A stretch of 64,000 nucleotides of DNA from Candidatus Solirubrobacter pratensis (GCF_000425945.1 NZ_KE384480.1:590599-654598); one strand, 5' to 3'; shown: positions 27,322 to 38,161, numbered from the stretch's first letter. Numbers and translations: made by a program. The notes: a model not told the origin generated them from the sequence alone.

Positions 27322-27735
27322 ATGGCTGAGTCATTGCTGGACCGTATCCAAGCCGAGATCCGCGTTCGCCTGCGCGAGAGTGAGGCGGCGGTGCGCGAGC
27401 ACGAACTCCTCGAGGCCGCTCTCACGGCGCTCGACGGTATCCAGGTCCTTGAACAGATCGAGCCGACGCCGCGCGAACCGCCGGCGCCGTCCACGCGACG
27501 TCGCACGTCCAGCCGGCACTCGAGTGGCCGCGCGCCGCGGGGCGCCAACCGAGCGGCTGTGCTCCGTGTGCTCGGTGATCGCCCCGGCGTCAGCGTCACG
27601 GAGCTCTCCTCGGCGTCCGGCGTGACCAAGCCTGTTCTCTACAACCTGCTCAGGACGCTCGAGCAGCGTGGCGAGATCTCCCGGGAGGAACTTCCGGGCG
27701 GCACGACCGGCTACCGCCTCGCGCCCGATACTTGA
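27322..27735 (+). CDS. Winged-helix transcription regulator (small)
   Basis: ATG 27322, preceded by GGGGGAG, gives a 137-residue protein. An N-terminal coiled helix (SLLDRIQAEIRVRLRESEAA) and a Ser/Arg linker lead to a C-terminal winged helix (about 82-135: NRAAVLRVLGDRPGVSVTEL, then YNLLRTLEQRGEISREEL), of the MarR/IclR/HTH_24 style. It lies 120 bases upstream of the nuclease-RecQ gene in the same direction and could regulate it. Operator sites were not identified. Confidence 0.75.
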   Translation: MAESLLDRIQAEIRVRLRESEAAVREHELLEAALTALDGIQVLEQIEPTPREPPAPSTRRRTSSRHSSGRAPRGANRAAVLRVLGDRPGVSVTELSSASGVTKPVLYNLLRTLEQRGEISREELPGGTTGYRLAPDT

Positions 27736-27857
27736 GCCGACCGGACAGGCGAGCCGACGCCGGTCGTCTCCGAACCACACTGATCTCGCGCGGACTGCGC
27801 CGGTCCCTCCGGCGCCGCGTGGTCGACAAGCGCGGATCGGAATAGGCTGAGCCACTG

Positions 27858-30800
27858 GTGAGCGGTCAGGGCTTTAGCAACGACTCCGCGTGGGCGCCTG
27901 GGGGGGAGGCTCCGCTATGCCCCGAGTGCGGCGATGCCATGCGACTGCGGACCGCTCGCAGCGGCAGGAACGCGGGCGGGCTGTTCTGGGGCTGCGGCGA
28001 CTATCCGAGGTGCAAGGCCACGCGGGACTACGAAGGCGCGAACGGAAATGGCGGAGGTGCGCCGGCTCCCGATGAGGGCGCGCTCGATGCTGGCCCCGCT
28101 CCCGTCTGCCCGGAGCCTGAGTGCGGCGAGACGATGGTGGTGAAGACGACACGTCGGGGCCGGTCGTTTTGGTCGTGTCCGCGCTATCCGGACTGCTCGG
28201 GGAGCCGAAACATGGGAGACACGGCAGCGGCGGTTCGAACCTCGGCGAACGCATCGGCGCCAAACGGCCGTTCGCCCGCGCCGATCGCCCGGCGGGTCCT
28301 TTGGGCGGATGCGACGACCGATCGGCCGGGCTGGGTGTGTCGGTACACAACGGCAGGAGGGTCGCTCCGCGCCGTTGGCGGATCGGGCGCGACGGCGCTT
28401 TCGCAGTGCTGGATCGCCCGCACGGAGGCGATCGTCGACGTCTCCGCCGATGTCGAGCGACTCGTCGGGCTGCTCCGGAAGCTCCTGCAACGCGGCTCGG
28501 CGCCACCGATCCATCCTGTGGCCGAACGGCATCTGCTCGAATCGGTTGGTCTGGGCGCGGACGTCGAGCCGTCGTCAATGCCTGGTGATCTGAGCGTCCG
28601 CCTGCGACGACCGATGGACGTGGAGGAGCTGCGTCGTGCGGCTTGGTCGGCGGAGGATGTGGAGTTGGAGGGCAGTCTGGCGTTCGGCTCCGATGAGGAA
28701 CGCCACTTCCTCGAACACTGGGTGCCAAAAGCGCTCGGGCGCGGCGCCGCCCGGTGGTTCGTTCCGCAGGCCCCGCTCGACGCGCTCGTCGCCGCTGCCG
28801 GCCTGCCGGCAGCGGGGCAGCGCAGGGTCGACTTCCTCGTCGCCGCGCCGTGGCAGGAGGCGTTTGTGGTCGAGATCGACGGTGGTCAGCACGAGGACAG
28901 CGAGCTTGTCGACGAGGACCGCGACGGGCTGCTGTCTGCGGCGGGCTACGACGTGATCCGGGTCGCGGCCGAGGAGGTGCGGACGGGCGTCGGCTTCGGA
29001 CTCGACGAAGTCGTGGCACGGTGGGAGGCGTCGCCGCCGCAGGGAGCGTCCGCGCATCGGCGACTCGCGGCCGCGCCGGCGCAGGTGCATCGGCTCGTGC
29101 TCGGGCTGCTTGAGACTCTCGCCGCGGGGTTCCTTGACGGCGAGCGCTGGGTCATCGAGGTGCGGGACCCGCTCGGGATCGCTCTTGATCTCCTGCCGCC
29201 GTACCTGGACCTGTTGGCAGCCGCCGACGCGCTCTGGGCCGGCGGAAAGGTGCCACGCGAGATCGTGGTGGGCGAGCACGATCAGTGGCGCTGGTTCCGG
29301 CGTGGCGAGCGCGGCTACGAGCCGGTCGCTGCGGCTGCGGAGCCGGGCGAGGCCGACGCGTTGATTCGCCTCGAGCTGGGGCGGTCGCCGCTCGACGCGC
29401 TGCGTCGCGAGTTGGGGTGTCCGGAGGTGGTTGTGCGCGATGCCTACCTGCCGGTTGCGGTCGCCGACCCGGTCTACGAGGGATCGGGACGGATCACGGT
29501 GCAGGCGGAGGGCGAGCGGGTCGAGTGGTCGCTGCGGGTGATGTTGCAGGCGATGTTCGCGAAGGAGGATTTCCGCGAGGGCCAGCTCGACGCGCTGTTG
29601 GAGGTGATCGAGGGCCGCGACTGCGCCGTGCTGCTGCCGACCGGCGCCGGCAAGAGCCTCATCTACCAGCTCGCTGGGCTCGTGCTCCCCGGCCGCACGC
29701 TCATCGTCGACCCGCTCGTGGCGCTGATGGAAGACCAGGTCGAGGGGCTGCGGGCGCATGGGATCGATCGCGTCGCCGCGATCTCGTCTTACTCGACGCA
29801 GCAGGGGCAGCGCGACGCCTTGCTCGAGCAGGTTGCCTCCGGCGACGCGCTGTTTGTGTTCGTCGCCCCGGAGCGGCTACAGCAACGGGCGTTCAGGACG
29901 GCGCTGCGCGAGCTGTCGCATACCAGCTTGATCAATCTCGCCGTCGTCGACGAGGCGCATTGCGTATCCGAGTGGGGACACGACTTCCGCACGTCGTACC
30001 TCCTGCTCGGCGGGACGTTGCGCGATGTCTGCCGCGCCGCTGGCGGCGAGGCACCGCCGATCCTCGCGTTGACCGGCACGGCTTCTCGCGCTGTGCTGCG
30101 TGACGTACTGATCGAACTCGGGATCGAGCGGGAATCCGAGCGATCGGTCGTGCGGCCGCGCAGCTTCGACCGGGCTGAGCTGCGGTTCAACATCATCCGG
30201 ACCGAGCCGAGCGAGGCGCAGGCGGCCCTTTCGGGGTTCGTGCGCTCGTTGCCGGCGAGGTTCAGTGTTCCGGCGGGCGACTTTTTCCGCTCGCGTGAGC
30301 AGCGGACCTTCTCCGGCATCGTGTTCTGTCCCCACGTGAACGGTCGCTACGGGATTGTTGACATCCGCCGCGGTCTGGCCGGGGTTGTCGGGTCGCAACC
30401 GGCGATGTATTCGGGGTCGGCGCCACGGGGCTTGGAGAACGATTGGGAGCGCGTGAAGCGCGGTCATGCGAGCGCGTTCAAGGGCAACAGCTCGCCGCTT
30501 CTGGTGTCTACGAACGCGTTCGGGATGGGCATCGACAAGGGCAACATCCGCTACGTCGTGCACTACGGCATTCCGGGCTCGATCGAGGGCTACTACCAGG
30601 AGGTCGGCCGGGCGGGACGCGACGGTCGGCGCGCGGAGTGCGGGCTCGTGCTCGTTGAGTACGACGAGACGCGGGCGCGGCGACTGCTGAGCGAGGACGT
30701 TGACCTCGAGCGGGCCCGCGAGGCCCATGAGGCCGTGAATCGCAATGACAGCGATGACATCACGCGGCAGCTGTTCTTTCACTTGCGCTCCTTCCGCGGC

Positions 30801-31814
30801 ATCGATCGTGAGCTGCAAGCGCTTTCCGACACGATTGCGCTCCTGCCGGCCCTGGGATCACGCTCGTCGTTTGAGCTGCCGATGGGCGGCGACGAAGAGA
30901 CGCGGCGGGAGCGCGAGCGAGCGTTGCACCGGTTGGTCGTCCTCGGCGTCGTGCGCGACTACCTCGTGGAGTGGGGGGCACGGATCTTCCCGGTTGAGCT
31001 GGCCGAGATCGACTCCGCGGGCGTCGTCGATCGCCTCATCGCCTACGTTCGGCGCAACCAACCAGGCCGTGTCGAAGCGATCTATGCGCGCGCCGCCGAC
31101 GTCGCGTCAGAGCCCCTGCGCGAGGCGGTGCTCGCCTGCGCGCAGATCCTGATCGAGTTCGTCTACGACACCGTCGAGCGCTCCCGCCGCCGCTCGCTGC
31201 GTGAGATGTGGCTCGCCGCGCGCGAGGCGAACGGCGATGGCAACGGCGCGTTCCGCCAGCGAATCCTCGACTACCTCTCCCAGGGCGCGATCGCGCCGAC
31301 CCTCGAGCGACTCGTGGACCGGCCGACCTTCACCTACAACGACTGGATCGAGGAGCTGATCCAGATCGACGCCGCCGACGACGCACGTGAGATGCGCGGC
31401 GACAGCGCCCGGCTGCTCACCTCCTACCCCGACCATCCCGGCCTGCTTCTCGCCCGCGGCCTCAGCGAGGTCCTCGACGATCGAGGCGATCTGCGCGAGT
31501 TCAGCTCCAACCTCGAGGCCTCGCTGCGATCCGCCGCCGAGCGTTACAACGTCTCTCCGGGGGCGCAGGATCAAGTCGCGGCGTGGCTGCTCACGCACTG
31601 CGCGAACGCACGCGACGGAGCGCTCGCGGCCGCAATGGCCGTGGTCGAGCGGCTCGGCTTGGCCCCCACCGAGACTCGCGACTGGCAGCTGAAGGCGCTC
31701 GTCACCCCCGCCGCAGACATCGGCGTGCGTGTTCTCGCGCTCGCCACGATGCTTGAGGACGCGGGACGCGTTCTCGATCAGATCGCCCGATCCTACGAGG
31801 GAGTCAACCAGTGA
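27858..31814 (+). CDS. Zinc-ribbon/nuclease/RecQ-type helicase fusion
   Basis: The 1318-residue protein (GTG start) has two topoisomerase-type zinc ribbons at the N-terminus (C21, C24, C46, C52; and about 83-115). A DUF559/Vsr-like PD-(D/E)xK nuclease follows at about 275-380 (RRVDFLVA, VVEIDGGQHED, GYDVIRV). Then a RecQ helicase core at about 565-965: Walker A PTGAGKS (K599), DEAH at 698-701 with the RecQ-specific CVSEWGHDFR, FGMGIDKGNIR and QEVGRAGRDGR. The C-terminal ~350 residues are helical. No HRDC domain was seen. A helicase fused to a nuclease suggests DNA degradation or end processing. Its stop overlaps a coiled-coil gene (GTGA), as in multi-gene defence cassettes; antiviral function is inferred. 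Confidence 0.87.
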   Translation: MSGQGFSNDSAWAPGGEAPLCPECGDAMRLRTARSGRNAGGLFWGCGDYPRCKATRDYEGANGNGGGAPAPDEGALDAGPAPVCPEPECGETMVVKTTRRGRSFWSCPRYPDCSGSRNMGDTAAAVRTSANASAPNGRSPAPIARRVLWADATTDRPGWVCRYTTAGGSLRAVGGSGATALSQCWIARTEAIVDVSADVERLVGLLRKLLQRGSAPPIHPVAERHLLESVGLGADVEPSSMPGDLSVRLRRPMDVEELRRAAWSAEDVELEGSLAFGSDEERHFLEHWVPKALGRGAARWFVPQAPLDALVAAAGLPAAGQRRVDFLVAAPWQEAFVVEIDGGQHEDSELVDEDRDGLLSAAGYDVIRVAAEEVRTGVGFGLDEVVARWEASPPQGASAHRRLAAAPAQVHRLVLGLLETLAAGFLDGERWVIEVRDPLGIALDLLPPYLDLLAAADALWAGGKVPREIVVGEHDQWRWFRRGERGYEPVAAAAEPGEADALIRLELGRSPLDALRRELGCPEVVVRDAYLPVAVADPVYEGSGRITVQAEGERVEWSLRVMLQAMFAKEDFREGQLDALLEVIEGRDCAVLLPTGAGKSLIYQLAGLVLPGRTLIVDPLVALMEDQVEGLRAHGIDRVAAISSYSTQQGQRDALLEQVASGDALFVFVAPERLQQRAFRTALRELSHTSLINLAVVDEAHCVSEWGHDFRTSYLLLGGTLRDVCRAAGGEAPPILALTGTASRAVLRDVLIELGIERESERSVVRPRSFDRAELRFNIIRTEPSEAQAALSGFVRSLPARFSVPAGDFFRSREQRTFSGIVFCPHVNGRYGIVDIRRGLAGVVGSQPAMYSGSAPRGLENDWERVKRGHASAFKGNSSPLLVSTNAFGMGIDKGNIRYVVHYGIPGSIEGYYQEVGRAGRDGRRAECGLVLVEYDETRARRLLSEDVDLERAREAHEAVNRNDSDDITRQLFFHLRSFRGIDRELQALSDTIALLPALGSRSSFELPMGGDEETRRERERALHRLVVLGVVRDYLVEWGARIFPVELAEIDSAGVVDRLIAYVRRNQPGRVEAIYARAADVASEPLREAVLACAQILIEFVYDTVERSRRRSLREMWLAAREANGDGNGAFRQRILDYLSQGAIAPTLERLVDRPTFTYNDWIEELIQIDAADDAREMRGDSARLLTSYPDHPGLLLARGLSEVLDDRGDLREFSSNLEASLRSAAERYNVSPGAQDQVAAWLLTHCANARDGALAAAMAVVERLGLAPTETRDWQLKALVTPAADIGVRVLALATMLEDAGRVLDQIARSYEGVNQ

Positions 31815-32272
31815 ACGAGCATGGCAGCGCCGCACTCAGCCTCGATGACGTGAGCCAGCGCTTCGCCGACTCCGAGCGGGCGCTCGGGGACGCGCGTGAG
31901 CGACTGGAGCGGCTCGCGGGAGCACAGGAATCCGTATCCGCCTCGGCGGCCTCGCTGCGCGAAGCGTCCAACGCCGTTGGCGAGTTCGCTCGAAGCGCGA
32001 CGGCGCTGATCGGCGAGCTCGAACAGGCGCAGCGTCAGGCCCGCGAGGTGCTCGAGGCCGGCGCCCACTTCCTCGACGGCACAGAGCTTCGGGAGCTCAA
32101 GGCCGCCGTTGGCGATCTTGCGCGGACTGTCGATGAGAGACTCGATCAGATCAAGCAGCGCGTCGGCGACGTCCAGGCCGCGGACAACCGCGCAGCCGAG
32201 CTTCAGAGCGAGCTCGACCGCCGAACCGCAAAGCTCTCCACCCGCCAGCGGAAGCAGCTCGGACTCGCGTGA
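31811..32272 (+). CDS. Coiled-coil partner of the nuclease-RecQ protein
   Basis: The 153-residue protein is almost entirely predicted coiled coil (DSERALGDARERLERLAGAQ; RTVDERLDQIKQRVGDVQAA). It starts at GTG 31811 within the helicase stop, so the two are translationally coupled. It probably oligomerises and scaffolds the helicase, or acts as its regulator. No catalytic residues are visible. Confidence 0.75.
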   Translation: MNEHGSAALSLDDVSQRFADSERALGDARERLERLAGAQESVSASAASLREASNAVGEFARSATALIGELEQAQRQAREVLEAGAHFLDGTELRELKAAVGDLARTVDERLDQIKQRVGDVQAADNRAAELQSELDRRTAKLSTRQRKQLGLA

Positions 32273-32752
32273 CGCCCAGCATAGGAAGCAAGAATGCTCG
32301 GCCGCAGCGTCGCCGGGGCCATGACTGTCGCTGCCCGCGAACCACTGAGCCACCCGGCCGTCGATCGACCTGCCGCCGGGCGCTGCGAGACCTCCGTGGA
32401 CCGCCTGCTTGAGATCCTCGCGGCGCGCGCTGCGGCTGAGCTTCGCTCAGACGGAGGTGGTGCTGAGCTCCTCGGTCAACGAATGTGCGCCCCGCTTCGC
32501 CACGGGTTTGAGCGTGCGTTGGAGAATCCACCAACCCCGGGGCGTCCCGGGGCTTTGTGCGACAGCCTCACGCGAAAGCAGCGGTGCGGCGGCGACTCCG
32601 TCGCGCCGCTCCAACGTGCGAAAGGACGCGGAGCTCAGCGCGCATCCGGCGGCGCTGGGTCCCGGGTTCTGGTTACTCGGATGTCGCGGCGCTGACTTGC
32701 CACCTCGCACGTTCGTGACCTGCGTAGCGGAGCGCACCAAGGCCAGCGTGCA
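32273..32752. other. Intergenic region with a possible HTH-gene relic
   Basis: Around 32400-32450 a frame reads RLLEILAARAAAELRS, the usual opening of actinobacterial excisionase-type HTH proteins, but no HTH follows. It may be a trace of a mobile-element gene. A terminator-like hairpin is listed separately. Nothing else is supported. Confidence 0.4.
32535..32556 (+). terminator. GC hairpin followed by T-run
   Basis: CCCCGGG and CCCGGGG pair around a four-base loop (GCGT), followed by CTTT. It lies about 260 bases past the coiled-coil gene and fits a rho-independent terminator for the helicase operon. Confidence 0.65.
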
Positions 32753-34042
32753 TTGAATGAGCGGGAGGCATTTGCGCGGTTCAGAGCGATCTGTTGCAGT
32801 GATCCCGTGATCATTCAGCGATGGGCCCGTCTGCCGGTGCGTCGTCAGGGCATCAGGTCGGCGCCCCGTCGGCGCATCGGGTGGGTCGCGGGCTGCTTGC
32901 TGCTGCTCGTCGCGTGCGTCGTACCGGCGACGCCGGCGGTGGGAACCGTTCCGGTGCAGCCGTGGCCGGTGCCGGCGCTTGGCCGGCCGACGTTCGAGCT
33001 TCCCTCAGGTGGGCCGCGGGCAACGATCGCCGCCGGCGAACGGGCGCGGCAGCGACGCATGCTGAGCATCACCACGGAGGGCGATGGGCAGGTGACGACC
33101 GGAGATGGACGCGTCGTGTGTGGCCGGTGCTCCGAACTCTACGTCCGCGGAAGCGTCGCGGTCGTAGAGGCCCAGCCGGCGGCGCACTCCGAGTTCGCGC
33201 GATGGACCGGCGATTGCGTCGGGTCGGCGACCCGCTGCGCCGTGATGATGGATCGCGGCGCCCATGTTCGCGCGGTCTTCACTCGCGTTCTCCGCTACGT
33301 CGACGTGACCGTCAGCGGCCCCGGGACCATAGTCAGTCAACCGCCGGGAATCCGGTGCGGAGCGTCCGGCAACGTGTGCGGGGCGCGTTTCGGTGAGGAC
33401 ACCGTGGTGCAGCTGAGCTCTGAAGCGGCGTCGGGCGGCGCCTTCGACTCATGGGGAGATGACTGCCATGGCCGCCCTGCGGGCCCGTGCCCCCTAGTCG
33501 TCGGAAGCCGCGACGACGCAACGGCGGCGTTTCGTCGCCTGGAGCCGGCTCCCGATGCGTCGACACTCAGCGTCACGACGTTGACGTCGGGAACGCGCGT
33601 GACGAGCACGCCCCCCGGCATCAACTGCCCGCCGGCCTGCAACGCTTCCTTCGCGGTCGGCACCGAGGTTACGCTGGCCGCACCCTTCGCCTCATGGGGC
33701 GGTAGTTGCCAAGGAGCGAGCACGACGTGCCGGCTGATCGTCGACGGGCCGACCGACGTCAGCGTCGGAGTCCCGCTGCCCTCTGCGAGGTCCGCTTACG
33801 GCGTCAACGTGTCAGTGTCGGGGCCCGGACTCATTTCGGGCGGGCCGATCCGCTGCGGCACGGCTACCGGACGGCTGCTCGACTGCGAGCACTTGTTCTA
33901 CATCGGAACCACACTCGTGCTACGGGCGGTTCCCGCCCGGCGCTTCGCTGGCTGGAGCGGCGGCTTCTGCAGCGGCCGCAGTCCGACCTGCTCGATCCGC
34001 GTCACCGCCCCGAAGACGATATTGGCAAGGTTCCGGCGCTAA
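32753..34042 (+). CDS. Exported protein with InlB-B-like repeats
   Basis: The protein is up to 429 residues long. The start is uncertain: TTG 32753, or GTG 32837 just before the export helix IGWVAGCLLLLVACVVPATP. About four beta-strand repeats of some 80 residues carry paired Cys and the pattern ISGPGxI-x-SxPxGIxC, then FxGWxGxC (for example TIVSQPPGIRCGASGNVC; FAGWSGGFCSG). This matches divergent InlB B-repeat domains of surface adhesins and matrix proteins. It ends two bases before the next GTG, so the two may be co-transcribed. Confidence 0.72.
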   Translation: MNEREAFARFRAICCSDPVIIQRWARLPVRRQGIRSAPRRRIGWVAGCLLLLVACVVPATPAVGTVPVQPWPVPALGRPTFELPSGGPRATIAAGERARQRRMLSITTEGDGQVTTGDGRVVCGRCSELYVRGSVAVVEAQPAAHSEFARWTGDCVGSATRCAVMMDRGAHVRAVFTRVLRYVDVTVSGPGTIVSQPPGIRCGASGNVCGARFGEDTVVQLSSEAASGGAFDSWGDDCHGRPAGPCPLVVGSRDDATAAFRRLEPAPDASTLSVTTLTSGTRVTSTPPGINCPPACNASFAVGTEVTLAAPFASWGGSCQGASTTCRLIVDGPTDVSVGVPLPSARSAYGVNVSVSGPGLISGGPIRCGTATGRLLDCEHLFYIGTTLVLRAVPARRFAGWSGGFCSGRSPTCSIRVTAPKTILARFRR

Positions 34043-34043
34043 C

Positions 34044-34676
34044 GTGCGCGCTCCACGCCGTGTCGGCGCGGGACCGAGCACTCGCGCTCGAGTCCCGCCA
34101 CGGCGGTACTGGCGCCGGTCTGAGCTGACCAAGCCGACGGGTGCGCGCGCCGGCCACGGACGCGTGGCGCGCCTCCTGGCGGCCGTCGGAGTGCTGATCA
34201 CGACGCTCGCGGCCGCACTCGGCGCGCTGTTCACCGTCGCTCCGGATCTCAAGCCGTGCTTCGGGGAGTCCAGCGCCGACTTCACCGGCGCCCCCGTGTT
34301 CCCGGGCGTCCGCTTCCACGATCACCTGGTCCGCAGTGGCGGGCGTCGCGAGGACCTCGCGAGCGAGCCCAACCCGCTTGGTGCCGAGATCCGGTTCAGC
34401 TATCGGACCAGCGGGCTCAGGAACTGGAAGCTGAACATCACCTGGTCGCTCGTCGAGATCGAGCGGGACGGGACGCTCGGCGCGGTCGTCCCCGGCCAAG
34501 ACCGCGCGATTGCCACGATCGTCACTCCGACGACCTGCTCCGAGAGCGGCGGCCAGGATCTGTTCCTACCGACCCCCGATCGCCACAAGCGCTATCGCGC
34601 AATCCTCGAGCTTTACCGCGATTCGTCGCTGACCGACCGGCTCGATCTCACCGAGACTGTGATCTTCCGCGGGTAG
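34044..34676 (+). CDS. Single-pass membrane protein with extracellular domain
   Basis: The 210-residue protein has a basic N-terminus, one transmembrane helix (VARLLAAVGVLITTLAAALG, about 41-60) and a ~145-residue outer domain with two Cys and beta-strand pattern (LNITWSLVEIERDGTLGAVV). It has no recognised family. It follows the InlB-like gene by one base, so the two probably act together at the cell surface. Confidence 0.6.
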   Translation: MRAPRRVGAGPSTRARVPPRRYWRRSELTKPTGARAGHGRVARLLAAVGVLITTLAAALGALFTVAPDLKPCFGESSADFTGAPVFPGVRFHDHLVRSGGRREDLASEPNPLGAEIRFSYRTSGLRNWKLNITWSLVEIERDGTLGAVVPGQDRAIATIVTPTTCSESGGQDLFLPTPDRHKRYRAILELYRDSSLTDRLDLTETVIFRG

Positions 34677-34910
34677 CCGACAGCGCCGCGGATTTCCAGA
34701 CCGCTGAGATGAGCGACGACGGCATCCCGCTTCGCGCGAACGCGCATGGTTTCACGTTGAAGGGGCTGCGGATAGGATCGCGCCGTGCTCGTAAGACGGG
34801 CGCACGAGCGGGCGTAGTTTGGCCGCACGCTCGAACAAACCAGGGCACGGGGAAGAAAGCCGCTCGGCTTCGCGTCCGCCGAGACGAGCACTTCGCATAT
34901 ACAAGCCTTC

Positions 34911-37900
34911 TTGAACGCGGAGCCATCCGGGCAAAGCGCGACCATCCACCTGATGGATGCCGAGATCGCGCTTCCCGAACGGTGGTCGCAACGCCACGTC
35001 GTCGACGGCAACGGCGCGCGCCAGCAGCTCGCGCTGCCGCAGCCGGCGCGGCTCGAGCAGGGCGACGACGGGGTGTGGTCCGCTGTCGCGGCGGACGGGT
35101 CACGCCATCCCGTCCGCGAGCGCGGCCACACGCCGCCGGGGATGCTAGGGCTGGAGCTTCCGCGGACGCTGCTCGACGCGCTCCCGGCGCCGTTTGACCC
35201 GAAGGAGCTCCGCTGGGTCACGAGCGAGCGCGTCTCGGACCCCGAGGACGTCCGTACATCGCTGGCAGGGCGGTTCGTTCTCCGGACCGAGGACGCCGCC
35301 GCTGGCGAGCCCGGGCTCCGCATCCCGCAGGCCGGCGCGCTGCACGCGATCCTCGCCCACTGGTCGACCGGCTCGAACGAACCAGCCACCGTGGTGCTCC
35401 CGACGGGCACCGGCAAAACGGAAACGATGGTCGCCTTGTTCGCGGGCGAGCAGCTGCGCCGGGTCCTTGTCCTCGTCCCCTCGGACAATCTTCGTACCCA
35501 GATCGCCGAGGCGTTCGAGACCTACGGGGTCCTCCCGAAGGCCGGCGTGCTTGACGCAGTGATGCCCGGCCCCGTCGTCGGCCGCATTGAGCACCATTTC
35601 GCGAAGGCCGCCGACGTCCGCGCGTTTACCGACCGCTGCAACGTAATCGTGACGACCCCGGACGCGCTGAACGCGTCCAGCGAGGAGCTCGTCGCGGCGC
35701 TGACCGACCGCTGCACGCACCTCTTCGTCGACGAGGCGCACCACGTCGCCGCGAAGAGCTGGGCGCGGATACGCGACATGTTCGCCGGCAAGCCAGTGCT
35801 GCAGTTCACCGCCACGCCGTACCGCAAGGACGGGGAGCGGCTGGGCGGCCGTGTGATCTACTCGTTCCCGCTCGGCCGCGCGCAGGAACTCGGGTACTTC
35901 CAGCCGATTTCGTACATCTCCGTCGTCGCGCTCGCCGACCCCGACCGGGCCGTCGCCGAACAGGCGATCGCCCGCCTCAGGGAGGACCGCAAGAAGGGCT
36001 TCGACCACCTGATCATGGCCCGGGTCAACCAGATCCGCCGCGCGCGCGATGACGTCCTGCCGATCTACCGAGAGCTCGCGCCGGAGTTCGATCCGCAGAT
36101 CCTGCACAGCAACCTCGCCGCCGGCGAGCGCCGGGCCGCCTTGGAGGCCATCACGGAACGCCGCAGCCGCGTGGTGGTCTGCGTCGACATGCTCGGCGAG
36201 GGCTTCAACTTCCCGGAGCTGAAGGTCGCCGCGCTGCACGACCCGCACCGCAGCCTCGGCGTCGCCCTGCAGTTCATCGGCCGCTTTGCGCGCAGCCGCC
36301 CCGACCTTGGCACCGCGACGGCCGTCGTCGCCCGGCCGGAGCCGGGTTACGACGAGCGCCTGCGCATGCTGTACGCGGAAGGCAATCAGTGGGACGCCGT
36401 CATCGAGGCCCTGGCAACGCAGGCGATCGACGAGGTCCGCGAGCTCGACGTCTTCGACGCGGCGTTCGGCGACGCGGACCGCGACGCCATCTCCATCCAA
36501 GCACTGCGCCCGAAGATGAGCACGGTCGTCTACGACACCGAATGCGCCGAGTGGCGACCCGACCGGCTGCGCGACCTCTTCACGCTCGAGCAGATCGTCT
36601 CGCCGCCGACCGTCAACGTCGGCGAGCGCGTCGCGTGGATGGTCGTCGAGAGCCGCTCCGCGGTGAGGTGGGCGCACCTGCAGTCCGTGGAGAACGTTGC
36701 GCACCACCTGCACGTCCTGCACTGGCACAAGGCGCGGGCGCTGCTGTACATCAACAGCTCGGACCTCGAGAGCTTGCACCAGAACCTGGCGGAGGCGGTG
36801 TGTGGCGAAAGCGCGAGCCGAATCACGGAGGACCGTGTCTTCCGCGTCCTCGGGGAGCTCCAGCGCCCGACGCCGACGAACGTCGGGGTCATCGACCTGC
36901 GCAACGGCAGCGGCGGTTCTCGATGCACGTCGGCTCGGACGTCTACGAGGGCTTCCCCGTCGCCGAACAGCAGTCGAAGTCCAACACGAACATCTTTGTC
37001 GTCGCGTTCGATAAGGGCGAGCGCGTCACGATGGGCGCCGCGCGCAAGGGAGGGCGCATCTGGAGCCACCAGGCCGCGGAGTCGGTCCTGGACTGGGTCC
37101 GGTGGTGCCGCGCCCTTGGGCCGAAGCTCCAGGACGACTCGCTCAACCTCGACGCGCTGTTCCGCGACTTCGTGCGCCCGCGGCCGCTCGAGGAGCGCCC
37201 GGCGCTCATGCCGCTCGCGATCGACTGGCCGTGGATGCCGATCTCGGGGATGGGCGAGAGCGTGAAGCTCCAGGTCGGCGCGGCCGAGTCGCTCATCGTC
37301 GATGTCGAGCTCGCGCTGGTCGACCAGCGGACCGATGGCCCCATCCGCTTCGACGTCCGCGCCGACGGCGACGAGCTCCCATACGAGGCGGTCGTCGACG
37401 ACGGCCGCCTCGTCCACTGCCCGCTGGCCGCCGAGGCATTTGTGATCCGCGAGCGGCTCGACCCCGAGCCGCTGAGCGCCTACCTCGACCGCGAGGGCAC
37501 CACCATCTGGTTCGAGGACGAGGTGCTCGTCGAGGGGCCGGGCGTGCGCTACGACCTACAGCGCGACCTGCCGCCGATCGACCTGCACCGGCTCGTCGCC
37601 CTGGGCTGGGGCGACATCGACGTCACGCGCGAGTCGCAGGGAGCCGACCGCGACCCGCGCACGGTCCAGGCCGGTGCGGCCACGCACCTGCTCGGCCTCG
37701 GCGACTGGGACGTCGTCGTCGACGACGACGGGACCGGCGAGGTCGCCGACCTCGTCGCGCTCAAGGACGATGGCAATCGCCTCCTCGTCCACCTGGTCCA
37801 CTGCAAGTACTCGTCGTCGCCCGAGACGGGCGCCCGCCTGGGCGACCTCTACGAAGTCTGCGGCCAGGCGCAGCGCAGCGCGCACCACCGGCAGAACGTC

Positions 37901-38161
37901 GCGGCGATGGTGTCGAACCTCATCCGCCGCGAGCGCAACCGGCAGAAGAAGGAGATCACCGGCCTGATGGTCGGCGACGGCGCCACGCTGCTCGCATTTC
38001 AGGACCTCGCCCGCCAGCGGCGGCCGGAGCTGCGGGTCACGATCGTCCAGCCCGGATTCAGCAAGGCGGCCGCGCAGACGCGCCACCTCAACCTCCTCGC
38101 CGCCGACGTCTACGTCGCCGAGATCGCGCACGGCTCCTTCGACCTCTGGTGTAGCACCTGA
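34911..38161 (+). pseudogene. DEAD/DEAH helicase-nuclease split by a frameshift
   Basis: Two overlapping frames encode one protein of about 1083 residues. Frame 1 (34911 to about 36915) has the helicase core: Walker A PTGTGKTET (K169), DEAH 274-277, TATPYRKDGE and the arginine-finger block QFIGRFARSR. The family reading then continues in the next frame (about 36918-38161: FSMHVGSDVYEGFPVAEQQS), and near its end a PD-(D/E)xK-like site (VADLVAL, HLVHCKYSSS, LYEVCGQAQ). A base seems missing in GGCGGTTCTCG near 36915. TTG 34911 is only a possible start; ATG 34953 also fits. Such enzymes occur in defence islands. Whether the gene is dead, mis-sequenced or frameshift-programmed is open. Confidence 0.82.

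Noticed and set aside
35145..36779. Long minus-strand frame opposite the helicase
   Set aside because: Antisense shadow; low-complexity Arg/Val-rich reading without motifs.
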